64,000 bases of DNA from JAMCRM01 sp035561075 (GTDB lineage Bacteria > Acidobacteriota > Terriglobia > Bryobacterales > Bryobacteraceae): positions 5,737-69,736 of the forward strand of contig DATMYF010000135.1 in assembly GCA_035561075.1 (NCBI GenBank), given 5' to 3'. Under the pieces are notes generated by a model that saw nothing but the letters and a program-made list of their open reading frames with translations, did not search any database and was not told the DNA's origin. A program made the translations under genes and the position numbers. Positions 27,693-36,884 of the stretch are shown one piece after another (within the stretch, counting starts at the first letter, position 1; every line of letters starts with the position of its first letter).

Positions 27693-27791
27693 ATGAACGA
27701 GACGATGATTCAACTGGGCCTGTGGGTTTTGGCGGCCGTGATTTTGCTTACCCTGCTTTCGCGTCGCCGCAAACGCAAAGCCCTGCGGTAG
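27693..27791 (+). CDS. Small single-pass membrane protein (32 aa)
   Basis: This short gene has a good ribosome site (AGGAGAA, 7 nt before ATG). The protein is MNETMIQLG, then a hydrophobic helix (LWVLAAVILLTLL), then the basic tail SRRRKRKALR, giving an N-out/C-in single-span protein. It lies 112 nt after tadC and 4 nt before the next small reading frame. Function unknown; a Tad-associated micro-protein is possible. Confidence 0.5.
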   Translation: MNETMIQLGLWVLAAVILLTLLSRRRKRKALR

Positions 27792-27795
27792 CATA

Positions 27796-28098
27796 ATGAA
27801 TGCCGGGTTTGGCGAGGGATGCGCCCCATGCCCACCCAACCAGGCAAAAAGGAATCAGGCCGGGGGGCGCCCGGCCTCAACAGGCTCGCCAAATGCGGCG
27901 ATACCTGCCTCTGCCGACGACGGGAGTGCTCGGGTGATCATTGAAGAGGCGACGACAACCACGGACGGCGTAACGCTTGATCCGGCTTTGCCTGGCTGGA
28001 GGGACTGGCTGCGTAGCACGAACCTCTGGACGCTGCTGTTTGAAGCTCTTATCCTGCTGCTTTTTGCGCTGGCGTCGACCAGCTTGCTTAAACGTTGA
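27796..28098 (+). CDS. Small protein with C-terminal membrane helix
   Basis: I do not recognise this 100-aa protein. Residues 1-50 are low-complexity and Pro/Ala/Gly-rich; residues about 78-97 (LLFEALILLLFALASTSLL) form one transmembrane helix. The true start is uncertain: ATG at 27796 has no strong ribosome site, and a GTG at 27931 would leave a 55-aa tail-anchored protein. It lies 4 nt after another small membrane protein, so the two may be a pair. Confidence 0.45.
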   Translation: MNAGFGEGCAPCPPNQAKRNQAGGRPASTGSPNAAIPASADDGSARVIIEEATTTTDGVTLDPALPGWRDWLRSTNLWTLLFEALILLLFALASTSLLKR

Positions 28099-28101
28099 GC
28101 T

Positions 28102-28416
28102 TCAGGCCCCTAACGACAGCATTACGCCCAAATTCCATACCACCAGGGCCGCGTACCAGTAGCAGATCCAGCGGATCAGGTGCGCCCTCCCGAGCCAGAT
28201 GCACAGACCGCCGAGCAGGACCGCCACCATCTTCGACATCAGCACTCCCGGCGCCGGCCCGAACTGCATAAGCGCGCGGACAAACGGGCTTGCCTCACTC
28301 GCGCCCAACCTCATCCCCACCAGAGTGGTCAGTACGTCCAGAAGTTGTAGATAGAGAAATATCTGGACCGCCAACCTGTTCTCTTCCGCCAGTGCCCGCC
28401 TGAGTACCTGTTCCAT
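28102..28416 (-). CDS. DUF5658-like small membrane protein
   Basis: This 104-aa protein has three or four predicted membrane helices and the segment LLDVLTTLVGMRLGASEASPF near residues 25-45, which resembles the DUF5658 pattern (helix with DxxTT followed by E-x-NP/SPF). The function of that family is unknown. It ends only 4 nt from the convergent gene before it. No operon partner is seen. Confidence 0.65.
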   Translation of the reverse strand: MEQVLRRALAEENRLAVQIFLYLQLLDVLTTLVGMRLGASEASPFVRALMQFGPAPGVLMSKMVAVLLGGLCIWLGRAHLIRWICYWYAALVVWNLGVMLSLGA

Positions 28417-28591
28417 TTGCTCTCAATTCCTACTCAGATTCTATCGGCAGAAAGGCTCCGAGGAAACAGTGGTCCGTACTGCGTGTACTAGAACTTTTAC
28501 TGTATTACTTTTGTATTATCAAGTACTTAAAGGGCCAATGAGGGCGCTTGTAGGGAATGTTCAAGAGCGTGTGACTGCGGCGGAACAACGA

Positions 28592-28625
28592 CCCCGGGGA
28601 CGCTTTTCCGGCCGCGTCCCCGGGG
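28592..28625 (-). terminator. 12-bp perfect GC hairpin after TonB-dependent receptor 2
   Basis: CCCCGGGGACGC (28592-28603) and GCGTCCCCGGGG (28614-28625) are fully complementary with a ten-base loop, 20 nt beyond the minus-strand stop at 28645. No T-tract follows. The remaining intergenic sequence from 28417 shows nothing else. Confidence 0.5.
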
Positions 28626-28644
28626 GCCTTAACTGCTGTGGTAC

Positions 28645-31600
28645 CTACCAGATGAAGCGCATACTGACTTGGGCGCGACGAGCATTGGTCCCGTCCGGGA
28701 AGCCCTGAGTTGCGGAGCCCTCCCCCAATCCTACCTGCGGGGTTAGTACTCCGCCGGAAGCTGCATAAGCCAAACCGTTTACGCTCGTGAAACTTGGATT
28801 GTTGAATACATTGAACGCTTCGAAGTTCACGAACAGCTTGTAACGGTCGCCAAAAGGCAGGATTTTGCTGACGCGGGCGTCCGCGCGCCACATGGACCCA
28901 ATGTCGAGGTTGCGTGCCGGCCAAAACGGCACGCGGGTGCCGGGGAAGCCGGAGCCGTAGCCGTTCAGAGTACTGTTGAAGGCCGCGCCGGTGAACGGAG
29001 CGCCGGTCACCGAAATGGTCGCGGTGCTGGCGAAAGAGGAGGCCGCGATCCAGAGTTGCGAAAGCTGCCAGTTGTTGATCAGGTACTTGGCAAGCAGGCC
29101 GTCGCGCTTAGTGAAAGTGGGGGCCCACAGGTGCGTCACGGTGAGCCGATGGCGCTGGTCGAGAGCGGACGTCTGCTTCTCCCCGTGGGTATCGCCGTTG
29201 AACAGCCGGGTCGGGCTGCTCATAAAGGTATTATCCGAGCCCGTGCCGAGACCGTAGTCGATGGCGTGGGACCACGTGTAGGACGCGCTGTACTCCATGC
29301 CGCCCGACATGCGCTTCCGCAACTGCACGGCCAGGCCGTTGTAGTAACTGTTGCCGCCGTTTTCGAGAACATTTAGCCGGCGCCAGCGCTTGTCCACACG
29401 GTTGGCGAGCAGGTACGTGGCGGTGGTGTAAGTCCCAATCTGGTTGCGGCTGGCGTCATTGATCCGGTAGGTAACCGCCGGTCCCTGCGCGCCGATGTTG
29501 AGATCGCTCACGCCGAACAACTGCAATCCCCGGCTCCAGATATAGGAAGCGGTGATCCCCAGGTTGCGGGTGATTTCATGTTCGATGGCGATGTCGCCCT
29601 GCTGCGTATAAGGGTTCTTCAAGTTCTCGGAGGCGAAGTTCACGTCGACGGTGCCGGCGGGAGGGGTCCGGTCGAGGCCCGCCAACTGATTGGGCCATAC
29701 CGGGCCGAGCGCAAGATCCGAGGGGGTGGTGCCCTGGAGGCTCAGGCTTCTCTGGTACACGCCGTTGTTGACGAACAGGGTGTTGATCATCGACGTGTGG
29801 AAGCGTGCGTAAAACAGCCCGTAGCCGGCACGCAACACCGTCCGGTTATTGTTGAACGAATACGCCAGGCCGACGCGCGGGGCGAAGTTCTTGCCAGGGG
29901 AATTGATGTACCCCGTGGCCGGGTAGTCCGGATTCGTCACCGTCGGTTGGGGCAGGGAAGCGTAGTCGTACCGCAGACCCAGGTTCACGGTGATGGAGGG
30001 GGTGACACGCCACTGGTCCTGCGCGAAGAACCCGTAGTCTTTCACGGTGGTGGAAGCCACGGTGGTGCCGAAGGCCTGGCCATAGCTCTGCCACCGCTTG
30101 CCGCCCGCCGTGTTGCCCGAGAAATCCAGGGCGAAATTGGTGAAGGTGCCGTAGTTGTACAATCCCACGCGCCCGTAGAGCGAATCCACGTAGTCCTCGG
30201 TGCTCATGATGTCCGCGCCGAATTTCAGCGTGTGCTTGCCCTTGGTCCAGGTCAGGTTGTCGGCGAATTGAAAACGGTTCTCACTGGGGTTCAGGCGGGG
30301 ATAATCCCGCGCAGTACCCAGGTTGGCCTGCGATTGCACGGTGAGGCCGATGGACCCGATCCCCGGAATTTCGAGGTCGGAACTGGGATAGTCGTACAAC
30401 TTGTCCTTGAACCAGCCGAAGCGAAACTCGTTCACTATCGTCGCGTTGGGAACCGCCGTCCAGCTGAAACGGCCATAGCGGGTCCGGACGCTCGAACTGG
30501 CGTTATTGCCCACGCCGTTGCCGTTGTTCAGTACGGCCTGCGTCTGGATGCCGTTAGGGGAGAGCCAGCGGAGGTAGTTCATGCTGGCGCTGAACGAATT
30601 ACGGTCGTTGGGGCGCCAGTCGAGCTTGGCGAAGCCCAACTCCGAGTTGGCCGTGCGCTGCAGGACCTGGAACTGGCGGTCGAGAAACTTGACAGCCGCC
30701 TCGCATTGGGCCGGGGTTGCCGGCGAGCCGCAGGTGGGCTTTCCGTCCGGCTGCGTTTCAACGAACTTACCGGTGCTGTCGAACAGCGGCGGCCGGGTCA
30801 GGCTGGCCACGAGCGGGAAATCACGCCGTGTGGCCTCGAAATTAGCGAAGTAGAAAAGCTTGTCGGTAATCAGCTTGCCGCCCAGCGATCCGCCCGCCTG
30901 ATGGCGCGTTTCCGGAGGGTTGGTGGCGGCAAAGGGGTCGCGGGCGTTGAAGTCCTGGTTGCGGAAGAACCAGTAGCCGGTGCCGTGCAGGTCGTTGCTG
31001 CCAGAGCGTGTCACGGTGTTCACCACACCGCCCGTCGCGCGGCCGAACTCGGCGGAGTAGTTATTCGAAACCACCTGGAATTCCTGCACCGCATCCTGGG
31101 AGATCTGGGTGGTAATTCGGGTGCGGCCCGCGTTCTCGTTGTAGTACTGTTGAGTGGTATCGTTGCCGTCGGTAAGAAACGTGTTGCCGCCCGCGGTGCC
31201 GCGGAAGGACACCAACCCGTACGTACCGTCCGGGACTACCGCGGGGGCCAGGAGCACGAAAGAGTCCACGCGGCGCCCGTTGATCGGCATATTCACGATC
31301 TGGTTGGAGTTGACCACCTGGGAGACGTCCGTCCTGGTGGAATCCACCAGCGGCGCCACAGCATCGACGTTCATCACTGTGCTGGTTCCTGCCACCTGCA
31401 GGAGCACCGTGAACTGCACGTTCTGGCCCACCAGCACCTCTACTTTGCTGAGCTGGAAATCAGCGAAACCGGTTTTCTTAACGATCACCGAGTAGCCCGA
31501 CGACGGGACCAGCGAATTTGCGGTAAATACGCCCGCTTCGTTGCTGGTGAGCGTTCGGCGAATCCCTTTCGATTGGTCGGTGACGACAACTTCCGCCCCG

Positions 31601-31725
31601 GGGACGCCCGCTCCCGTCGCATCGCGGACGGAGCCGGATATGGCTCCCAGGCCCGCAACCGACTGGGCACAAAGGAGCGTGCTCGCGGCGAGTAGACACA
31701 GCAGTAGACCCAGCGTTTTTCTCAT
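28645..31725 (-). CDS. Oar-like TonB-dependent receptor 2
   Basis: This 1026-aa outer-membrane receptor has a signal peptide (about 1-20, ending LLCAQS), a carboxypeptidase-regulatory domain (about 26-110; ISGSVRDATGAGVPGAEV), a plug (about 120-235) and a beta-barrel ending SMRFIW. It is the shortest of the four receptors here. The ligand is unknown. The barrel includes the Oar-like signature NFAPRVGLAYSFN. It is transcribed alone, bounded by the hairpin at 28592. Confidence 0.92.
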   Translation of the reverse strand: MRKTLGLLLCLLAASTLLCAQSVAGLGAISGSVRDATGAGVPGAEVVVTDQSKGIRRTLTSNEAGVFTANSLVPSSGYSVIVKKTGFADFQLSKVEVLVGQNVQFTVLLQVAGTSTVMNVDAVAPLVDSTRTDVSQVVNSNQIVNMPINGRRVDSFVLLAPAVVPDGTYGLVSFRGTAGGNTFLTDGNDTTQQYYNENAGRTRITTQISQDAVQEFQVVSNNYSAEFGRATGGVVNTVTRSGSNDLHGTGYWFFRNQDFNARDPFAATNPPETRHQAGGSLGGKLITDKLFYFANFEATRRDFPLVASLTRPPLFDSTGKFVETQPDGKPTCGSPATPAQCEAAVKFLDRQFQVLQRTANSELGFAKLDWRPNDRNSFSASMNYLRWLSPNGIQTQAVLNNGNGVGNNASSSVRTRYGRFSWTAVPNATIVNEFRFGWFKDKLYDYPSSDLEIPGIGSIGLTVQSQANLGTARDYPRLNPSENRFQFADNLTWTKGKHTLKFGADIMSTEDYVDSLYGRVGLYNYGTFTNFALDFSGNTAGGKRWQSYGQAFGTTVASTTVKDYGFFAQDQWRVTPSITVNLGLRYDYASLPQPTVTNPDYPATGYINSPGKNFAPRVGLAYSFNNNRTVLRAGYGLFYARFHTSMINTLFVNNGVYQRSLSLQGTTPSDLALGPVWPNQLAGLDRTPPAGTVDVNFASENLKNPYTQQGDIAIEHEITRNLGITASYIWSRGLQLFGVSDLNIGAQGPAVTYRINDASRNQIGTYTTATYLLANRVDKRWRRLNVLENGGNSYYNGLAVQLRKRMSGGMEYSASYTWSHAIDYGLGTGSDNTFMSSPTRLFNGDTHGEKQTSALDQRHRLTVTHLWAPTFTKRDGLLAKYLINNWQLSQLWIAASSFASTATISVTGAPFTGAAFNSTLNGYGSGFPGTRVPFWPARNLDIGSMWRADARVSKILPFGDRYKLFVNFEAFNVFNNPSFTSVNGLAYAASGGVLTPQVGLGEGSATQGFPDGTNARRAQVSMRFIW

Positions 31726-31834
31726 AGGTGAGTTCTCAGACGTTTGAATAAATAGGATACCAAACTCGGGTTACACGGGTATCAATCAGCACGGTTGACG
31801 CCCCGCTTTGTGGGAAAATCGGGGCTTGGCTGAG

Positions 31835-33367
31835 ATGCGCACCTTCCTGCTGCTCTACGGCGTCCTGAGCGCTTTCGCCTACGCTTCGCTTTTGCCGCTA
31901 TGGGAGGGGTTCGATGAGCCGTTCCACTACGCCTACGTGCAGACCGTGGCGCGCCAGAAGCGGCTACCGGTACGCAAGCAGAGCGGCATTTCCATGGAGG
32001 TCCGGGCGTCTCTGGAATTGGCGCCCGCCAGCCATGTGGTGGCGCGAAACCTGCCCTTCGTCACCACTTACGCCGACTGGTTTCGGCTTCCAGACGCCGA
32101 GCGCGGCCGGCGGCGGGCGGCGCTCTTCTCGATCCCTACTGAGCTGGGCAACCGGATCCCGGACGATGGCTCGAACTACGAGGCCCAGCAGGCCCCGCTG
32201 GCCTACCTTTTGATCGCTCCTCTCGACAGGCTATGGGCGGGCGCGCCGCTGCCGGAACGGGTGTGGCGATTGCGGCTGGTGTCCGGGTCTGTCGCTATAG
32301 CGGCTGCCTGCCTGGGAATCTTCGTTCTGGCCGCTCGACTCGGGCTGCCGGGCGTGTGGGCCGCGTGGATGGCCTTCCTGCTGCTTTCCTCCCAGATGCT
32401 CTACGCTGCGGCCGCCCACATCACCAACGATTGGCTCGCCATCGCCCTGGCGCCCTGGTTCTTCGCCGCCGCCGCGGCATACACGAGGCGCCCGGATGCC
32501 CGCCGGGGGGCGGCCCTGGGCACGACGCTCGCGCTCGGGCTCCTCGCCAAGGCCTATTACCTGGCTTTCCTGCCGCTGGCCCTGGGCTTGGCGATGTGGA
32601 AGCGGAGGGGGGCGGCGGCGGTTGTGGCACCGCTGATATTACTTGCCGCACCCTGGTACTGGCGCAATTGGACGCTCTATGGGACCGTGACGGGAGCGCT
32701 CGAAGCGATTGTCCGCCACAGCCTGTGGGACATCGCGGGCACGCTGCTGCGGATGCCGTGGGCAACCGCGGTGGCTTCCTCGGCCCGCCGCAGCCTCTGG
32801 ACGGCGAACAACTCCTTCGATACATTCTCTGCCGCCACCCTGAATCTAATGCTGTTGTTGGCCCTCTGCGCCGCGGTGCTTTCCGTGCGTGCGGCGTGGC
32901 GCAAGCGCCCCTCCCCGCCCGAGGGCGTGTTGCTGGCGGGCTGTCTGCTGTTCGCCGGTCTGGTGGCCTACTCGACAGCGGCGCTATTCCTGGTCTTCGG
33001 TGAACCAGGGCTGGGCGGCGCGCCTTGGTACACCCCCACGATCTTCGCGGCGCTTCTAGGTCTGCTCGCCTGCGGACTGTCGCGCACCGGGCGGGCCGGG
33101 CGATGGCTGGCAGTCGCCATGACAGCCATGTGGGCATACGTGATGGCGGCGACGTGGTGGGTAAAGCTGATCCCGCTCTATGGCGGCTATCGCGGCCGCG
33201 CCCGCGTGGGCGCACTCGCGGAGTGGTACGGCCGAGGTCCGGGGCTACTGGGCGATACCGCCATCGCAGCCCCGGCCCTGGTACTCGCGCTCGCGGCCGC
33301 CGCTACTATCGGTGCGGTTTCCGGCGCCGCGTTGGTCTGCCGGGCGCTGCTACGGAGTCGGCCGTAG
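31835..33367 (+). CDS. GT-C-like multi-pass membrane glycosyltransferase
   Basis: This 510-aa protein has about eleven to thirteen predicted membrane helices. The first periplasmic loop carries acidic residues in WEGFDEPFHYAYVQ (about 22-35), the position of the catalytic Asp/Glu in GT-C enzymes that use polyprenyl-phosphate sugars. A long second loop holds PDDGSNYEAQQAP. ATG at 31835 was chosen as the start of the first helix; GTG at 31808 is in frame but adds only polar residues. Its end overlaps the convergent gene by 18 nt. The sugar donor and acceptor are unknown. Confidence 0.7.
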   Translation: MRTFLLLYGVLSAFAYASLLPLWEGFDEPFHYAYVQTVARQKRLPVRKQSGISMEVRASLELAPASHVVARNLPFVTTYADWFRLPDAERGRRRAALFSIPTELGNRIPDDGSNYEAQQAPLAYLLIAPLDRLWAGAPLPERVWRLRLVSGSVAIAAACLGIFVLAARLGLPGVWAAWMAFLLLSSQMLYAAAAHITNDWLAIALAPWFFAAAAAYTRRPDARRGAALGTTLALGLLAKAYYLAFLPLALGLAMWKRRGAAAVVAPLILLAAPWYWRNWTLYGTVTGALEAIVRHSLWDIAGTLLRMPWATAVASSARRSLWTANNSFDTFSAATLNLMLLLALCAAVLSVRAAWRKRPSPPEGVLLAGCLLFAGLVAYSTAALFLVFGEPGLGGAPWYTPTIFAALLGLLACGLSRTGRAGRWLAVAMTAMWAYVMAATWWVKLIPLYGGYRGRARVGALAEWYGRGPGLLGDTAIAAPALVLALAAAATIGAVSGAALVCRALLRSRP

Positions 33368-34048
33368 CGGGCGCAGCACGATGTTGCGGAACCAGACCTC
33401 CGCGCCCTCCGACTGGAACAGAATTTTGCCCTTCGTCACCGAGGCGCCGGTACCCTCGTTCACTAGTTTCCCGTTGAGGTGCATCCGGACCTTGTCGCCC
33501 TCGACCCACATCTCCATCCGGTTCCACTTGCCTCGCGGCTTCTCGACTTCGCCGTTGGGGTCGCGGTACCCGATGACGTCCTGCCAGGGCCCTTTGCCAA
33601 AGCGATCGAAACGACCCTTGTCGCGGGTCTCGCCCTTCACCGTCAGGGAGGTCCCGTCCACCACGATGATGTCGCCCGTCCCGCCCTCGATCATCTGGAA
33701 TTCAATCGACCGCGGCCAGACCTTGTCGTCGCCGCCTACGTGGAACAGGATGCCGCTATCCCGCGCCTTCGTTTCCCGGGGCGCCCAGGTGGCGTCGCCC
33801 CAGCGGAACTCGGCACTCAAGTAGTAGTCGCCGAACTCCCGCTCGGTGCACAGGTACCCGTATTCGGCGCCGGAAACGTGAATTTGACCCTTTTCAACCC
33901 GGAAAACGCGATCCGGATCCTGATTCTTGCCATGCGACCGCAGGTAGGTATAAAAGCCGTCCAGGTCCTTCCCGTTGAACAGACGGATGTCGCCTTCGGC
34001 CGCCAGCGCGGCCGCAGCGGACAGGACCAGCAGGCCCAGCGTCCTCAA
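33350..34048 (-). CDS. 3-keto-disaccharide hydrolase (DUF1080 family), secreted
   Basis: This 232-aa protein has a signal peptide (about 1-16, LVLSAAAALAAEG) and one DUF1080 domain, a concanavalin-like fold now known to cleave 3-keto-glycosides. Typical motifs are IRLFNGKDLDGFY, DSGILFHVGG, IEFQMIEG and WNRMEMWVEG. Such proteins work with Gfo/Idh/MocA oxidoreductases that make the 3-keto sugars, and one lies nearby at 35759. The TTG start at 34048 overlaps the upstream acyl-CoA synthetase stop by 4 nt, behind GGAGGG, so the two are co-translated. Confidence 0.88.
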   Translation of the reverse strand: MRTLGLLVLSAAAALAAEGDIRLFNGKDLDGFYTYLRSHGKNQDPDRVFRVEKGQIHVSGAEYGYLCTEREFGDYYLSAEFRWGDATWAPRETKARDSGILFHVGGDDKVWPRSIEFQMIEGGTGDIIVVDGTSLTVKGETRDKGRFDRFGKGPWQDVIGYRDPNGEVEKPRGKWNRMEMWVEGDKVRMHLNGKLVNEGTGASVTKGKILFQSEGAEVWFRNIVLRPLRPTP

Positions 34049-35637
34049 CCTTGCACCCTCCGGGCCATCCCGGCCCAGAAGCGTTCGCGCAGGTCTCGTT
34101 TAACAATCTTTCCAGTTCCCGTTTTGGGCAATGCTCCCTCCATGAATTCGATCACCTTGGGTATTTTGAATCCAGCCAGGCGCGGCTCGAGGAATTGCCG
34201 CAGTTCCTCCGCTGTGAGCTGCCGGCCCTGTCTGAGGACCACGAAAGCCACGGGGATTTCGCCCCACTTCCGGTCGGGCGCCGCCACCACCGCACATTCG
34301 AGCACGGCAGGGTGTGTGGCGACGGCCCTCTCCACCTCCAGCGACGAAATGTTCTCGCCGCCGCTGATGATGATATCCTTCTTGCGGTCCACGATCTGGA
34401 TGTAGCCTTCCTCGTCCCACACGGCCATGTCGCCGGTGTGCAGCCAGCCCCCGAGGCTCATCACCGCGGCGGTGCCCTCCGGGTCGTTATAGTAGCCGTC
34501 CATCACCACGTCGCCGCGAATGACGACCTCACCGATGCTTTGCGAATCGCGCGGCACATCGTTCATCTGCAGGTCCGTTACCCGGATCTCGACACCTGGA
34601 ATGGGCCATCCGGCCATAGCATGGCGGCGTGCGCGGTCGTCCTCGTCAGCATACATCACTGTGCCCTTGGGGCGTGAGGACGTCGCCACGGGAGACGTCT
34701 CGGTCAGGCCGTACCCCGCCATCACCGCGCAGCCGAAGGCCTGCTCCATGCGGCGGATCAGCTCCGGTGAGGCCGCCGCGCCGCCGATGTGGATCTCCTC
34801 CATGCTGGAGAGGTCGTAATTGTCCATATCGGGCGAATTCAGGAGCGCATTGGCCATCGTGGGCACGAGCGACATGGAGGTGGCGCGCTCCTGCTGGATC
34901 AGCCGGAACACCGCCGCCGGCTCGAAACGGTGCACCATCACCTGCTTGATCCCCATCATGGTCGAGGAATGCGGCCGGCCCCACGCATTGGCGTGGAACA
35001 ACGGGATCGTATGGAGTTCCACGGCCGAGTCGTCATGGCTGAATGTGGCGGCTACATAGAGCGCATGCAGGTAGAGGGTGCGATGGGAGAGTATCACGCC
35101 CTTGGGCGTGCCTGTGCTGCCGCTGGTGTAGAACAGCTCGGCGGCGGCATTCTCATCGAAGGAGAAGGGGTCCGGCCGCGACAGCCGCCCCTGCGCCAGC
35201 AGTTCCTCGTAGGTGAGATCGGCGCCGGGGACGGTATTGTTCAGGACGACGTACCGCCTTATCGCCGGACAGGCCTTGCGGAAATGGTCGATTAGGGGCG
35301 CAAAATCCTGTTCAAACAATAACATGCAGGCGCCGGAGTGATTGAGGATCGCGATCAGTTCCGCTGGGGTGAGGCGCACGTTGAGCGGCAGAACCACGGC
35401 TCTCGCCAGCGGCACCCCGAAGTAGCCTTCCAGCAACTGGTGGGTGTTGAAGCTGAGCCAAGCCACGCGGTCGCCATCGCGGACGCCCTCCGCCAGTAAT
35501 CCCCCGGCGAGACGCTCGCATCGCTCCCCGAACTGGGCATAGGTGAAGCGGCGGGTGTGCGAGACCACCCCGATTTTGCTCCCATAGAGATCGACGGCAC
35601 GGTAGAGGCATCGCACCGGCGTAAGCGGAAGGATCAT
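34045..35637 (-). CDS. Acyl-CoA synthetase (AMP-dependent ligase)
   Basis: This 530-aa ANL-superfamily enzyme activates a carboxylic acid to its CoA ester through an acyl-adenylate. Motifs in order: YTSGSTGTPKGVILSHR (about 170-186), GYGLTETSPV, LHTGDMAVWDEEGYI, DRKKDIIISGGENIS, and the catalytic Lys in PKTGTGKIVKRDL near the end. The overall form resembles medium- or long-chain fatty-acyl-CoA synthetases. ATG at 35637 was chosen because AAGGAGG lies 6 nt upstream; 117 more in-frame codons upstream are spurious. The actual acid substrate cannot be told from sequence. Confidence 0.92.
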   Translation of the reverse strand: MILPLTPVRCLYRAVDLYGSKIGVVSHTRRFTYAQFGERCERLAGGLLAEGVRDGDRVAWLSFNTHQLLEGYFGVPLARAVVLPLNVRLTPAELIAILNHSGACMLLFEQDFAPLIDHFRKACPAIRRYVVLNNTVPGADLTYEELLAQGRLSRPDPFSFDENAAAELFYTSGSTGTPKGVILSHRTLYLHALYVAATFSHDDSAVELHTIPLFHANAWGRPHSSTMMGIKQVMVHRFEPAAVFRLIQQERATSMSLVPTMANALLNSPDMDNYDLSSMEEIHIGGAAASPELIRRMEQAFGCAVMAGYGLTETSPVATSSRPKGTVMYADEDDRARRHAMAGWPIPGVEIRVTDLQMNDVPRDSQSIGEVVIRGDVVMDGYYNDPEGTAAVMSLGGWLHTGDMAVWDEEGYIQIVDRKKDIIISGGENISSLEVERAVATHPAVLECAVVAAPDRKWGEIPVAFVVLRQGRQLTAEELRQFLEPRLAGFKIPKVIEFMEGALPKTGTGKIVKRDLRERFWAGMARRVQG

Positions 35638-35758
35638 GGAAGCCCTCCTTATGCTCCAGGGTAGGGCGCGTGGGGGCCGGGTGCGAGCCGCTGCCGGCCC
35701 CGAATGTTCTGGGCAGCACACAGGGCGGCGATCCGGATTATCATGGAGGGCAACCGCT

Positions 35759-36883
35759 ATGCTTAATCCCAATCGTCGCGAATTCCTGGCCGGGACAGCC
35801 TTGGCCGCCACTCCCCTGTTCTCCCAGACAACCGGGGATCCCGTCCGTACGGCCATGATCGGTACGGGTAACCGCGGCTCGTACCTGCTCAAGCAGGTTC
35901 TCGACCAGCCGGGTGTCAAGGTGACCGCCGTCTGCGACCTCAAGCCGGACCGCCTCGACAAGGCTGCCAGTTTGGCCGTGCGGGACAAACCCGTGGCTGT
36001 GAAGGATTATCGCCAGGTGCTCGACCGCAAGGACGTGGACGCCGTCTACATCGCGACACCTTGCGATCTTCATGTGCCCATGACCATTGCCGCCCTGAAG
36101 GCAGGTAAGCACGTCTACTGCGAGAAACCGGCGGGGATCGACCCGGCCTCTATCCGGGAACTGATCAAGGTAGCGCGAGCCTCGAAGACCGTCCTGCAGT
36201 TCGGTCAGCAGATGCGGTCGGACGCGCGCCTGGGAGCTACCATCGCCAAGGTGAAGGAGGGCAAGTTCGGCAAGATCATCATGGTGAAGGCCCAGCGCCA
36301 CTCCGGGGAGGATCTGGCTCACGATGGTCCTTCGGCCGACTGGTTCTTCGATGCCAAACGGTCCGGCGATGTGATAGTCGAGATGTCCGTGCACAACCTG
36401 GACGTGTGCAATTGGGTGATCGGCAGCCGGCCCGAGCGCGGCGGCGGTTTCGGCGGCACGATGGTGTGGAAAGACGTGCCTCCCGGCCGTAGCAACATGG
36501 ACGGCTACACCCTGAGCTACGAATACGCCAACGACGTGAAGATGTCGTACACCCAGGTGTTCTTCCACCCCAACACCATGCCCGGGGGCGGCCAATACTT
36601 CTACGTCTATACGAGCGACGGCGCCGTAGACCTGTTGAACTCCACGTTTTACCCGCGCGAAGGCGGCGGCAAGCCCGAATTGCTGGTACCGGCCCCTCCA
36701 CGCCAGACCGGCCCGCGGCCTGAGCCGCACATCACGGCCTTCTATCAGGCAATCCGCACGGGCAAAGGCAATCCGGCGCCGATCGAAGTCGCCGCTATCG
36801 GCGCGCTGACCGCCATCATGGGCCGCGACGCGATCTACCGCAAGCGCGTGGTCGAGTGGCGGGAATTCGGCGTGGATCTTTAA
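35759..36883 (+). CDS. Gfo/Idh/MocA-family oxidoreductase, Tat-exported type (1)
   Basis: This 374-aa NAD(P)-dependent oxidoreductase begins with a short twin-arginine-type leader (NRREFLAGTALAATPL). The Rossmann motif MIGTGNRGSY is at about 31-40, and the signature EKPAG near residue 121 carries the catalytic lysine. Substrates in this family are sugars, inositols and glycosides. The divergent arrangement with the acyl-CoA synthetase leaves 121 nt between them. GGAGGG precedes the ATG by 8 nt. The P-loop kinase gene follows after 1 nt. Confidence 0.9.
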   Translation: MLNPNRREFLAGTALAATPLFSQTTGDPVRTAMIGTGNRGSYLLKQVLDQPGVKVTAVCDLKPDRLDKAASLAVRDKPVAVKDYRQVLDRKDVDAVYIATPCDLHVPMTIAALKAGKHVYCEKPAGIDPASIRELIKVARASKTVLQFGQQMRSDARLGATIAKVKEGKFGKIIMVKAQRHSGEDLAHDGPSADWFFDAKRSGDVIVEMSVHNLDVCNWVIGSRPERGGGFGGTMVWKDVPPGRSNMDGYTLSYEYANDVKMSYTQVFFHPNTMPGGGQYFYVYTSDGAVDLLNSTFYPREGGGKPELLVPAPPRQTGPRPEPHITAFYQAIRTGKGNPAPIEVAAIGALTAIMGRDAIYRKRVVEWREFGVDL

Positions 36884-36884
36884 T

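Noticed and set aside
29578..31695. A 705-aa plus-strand open frame opposite receptor 2
   Set aside because: It is the antisense of a well-supported receptor gene; its composition (Val/Arg/Gly-rich, no domain) is that of a GC-driven shadow.
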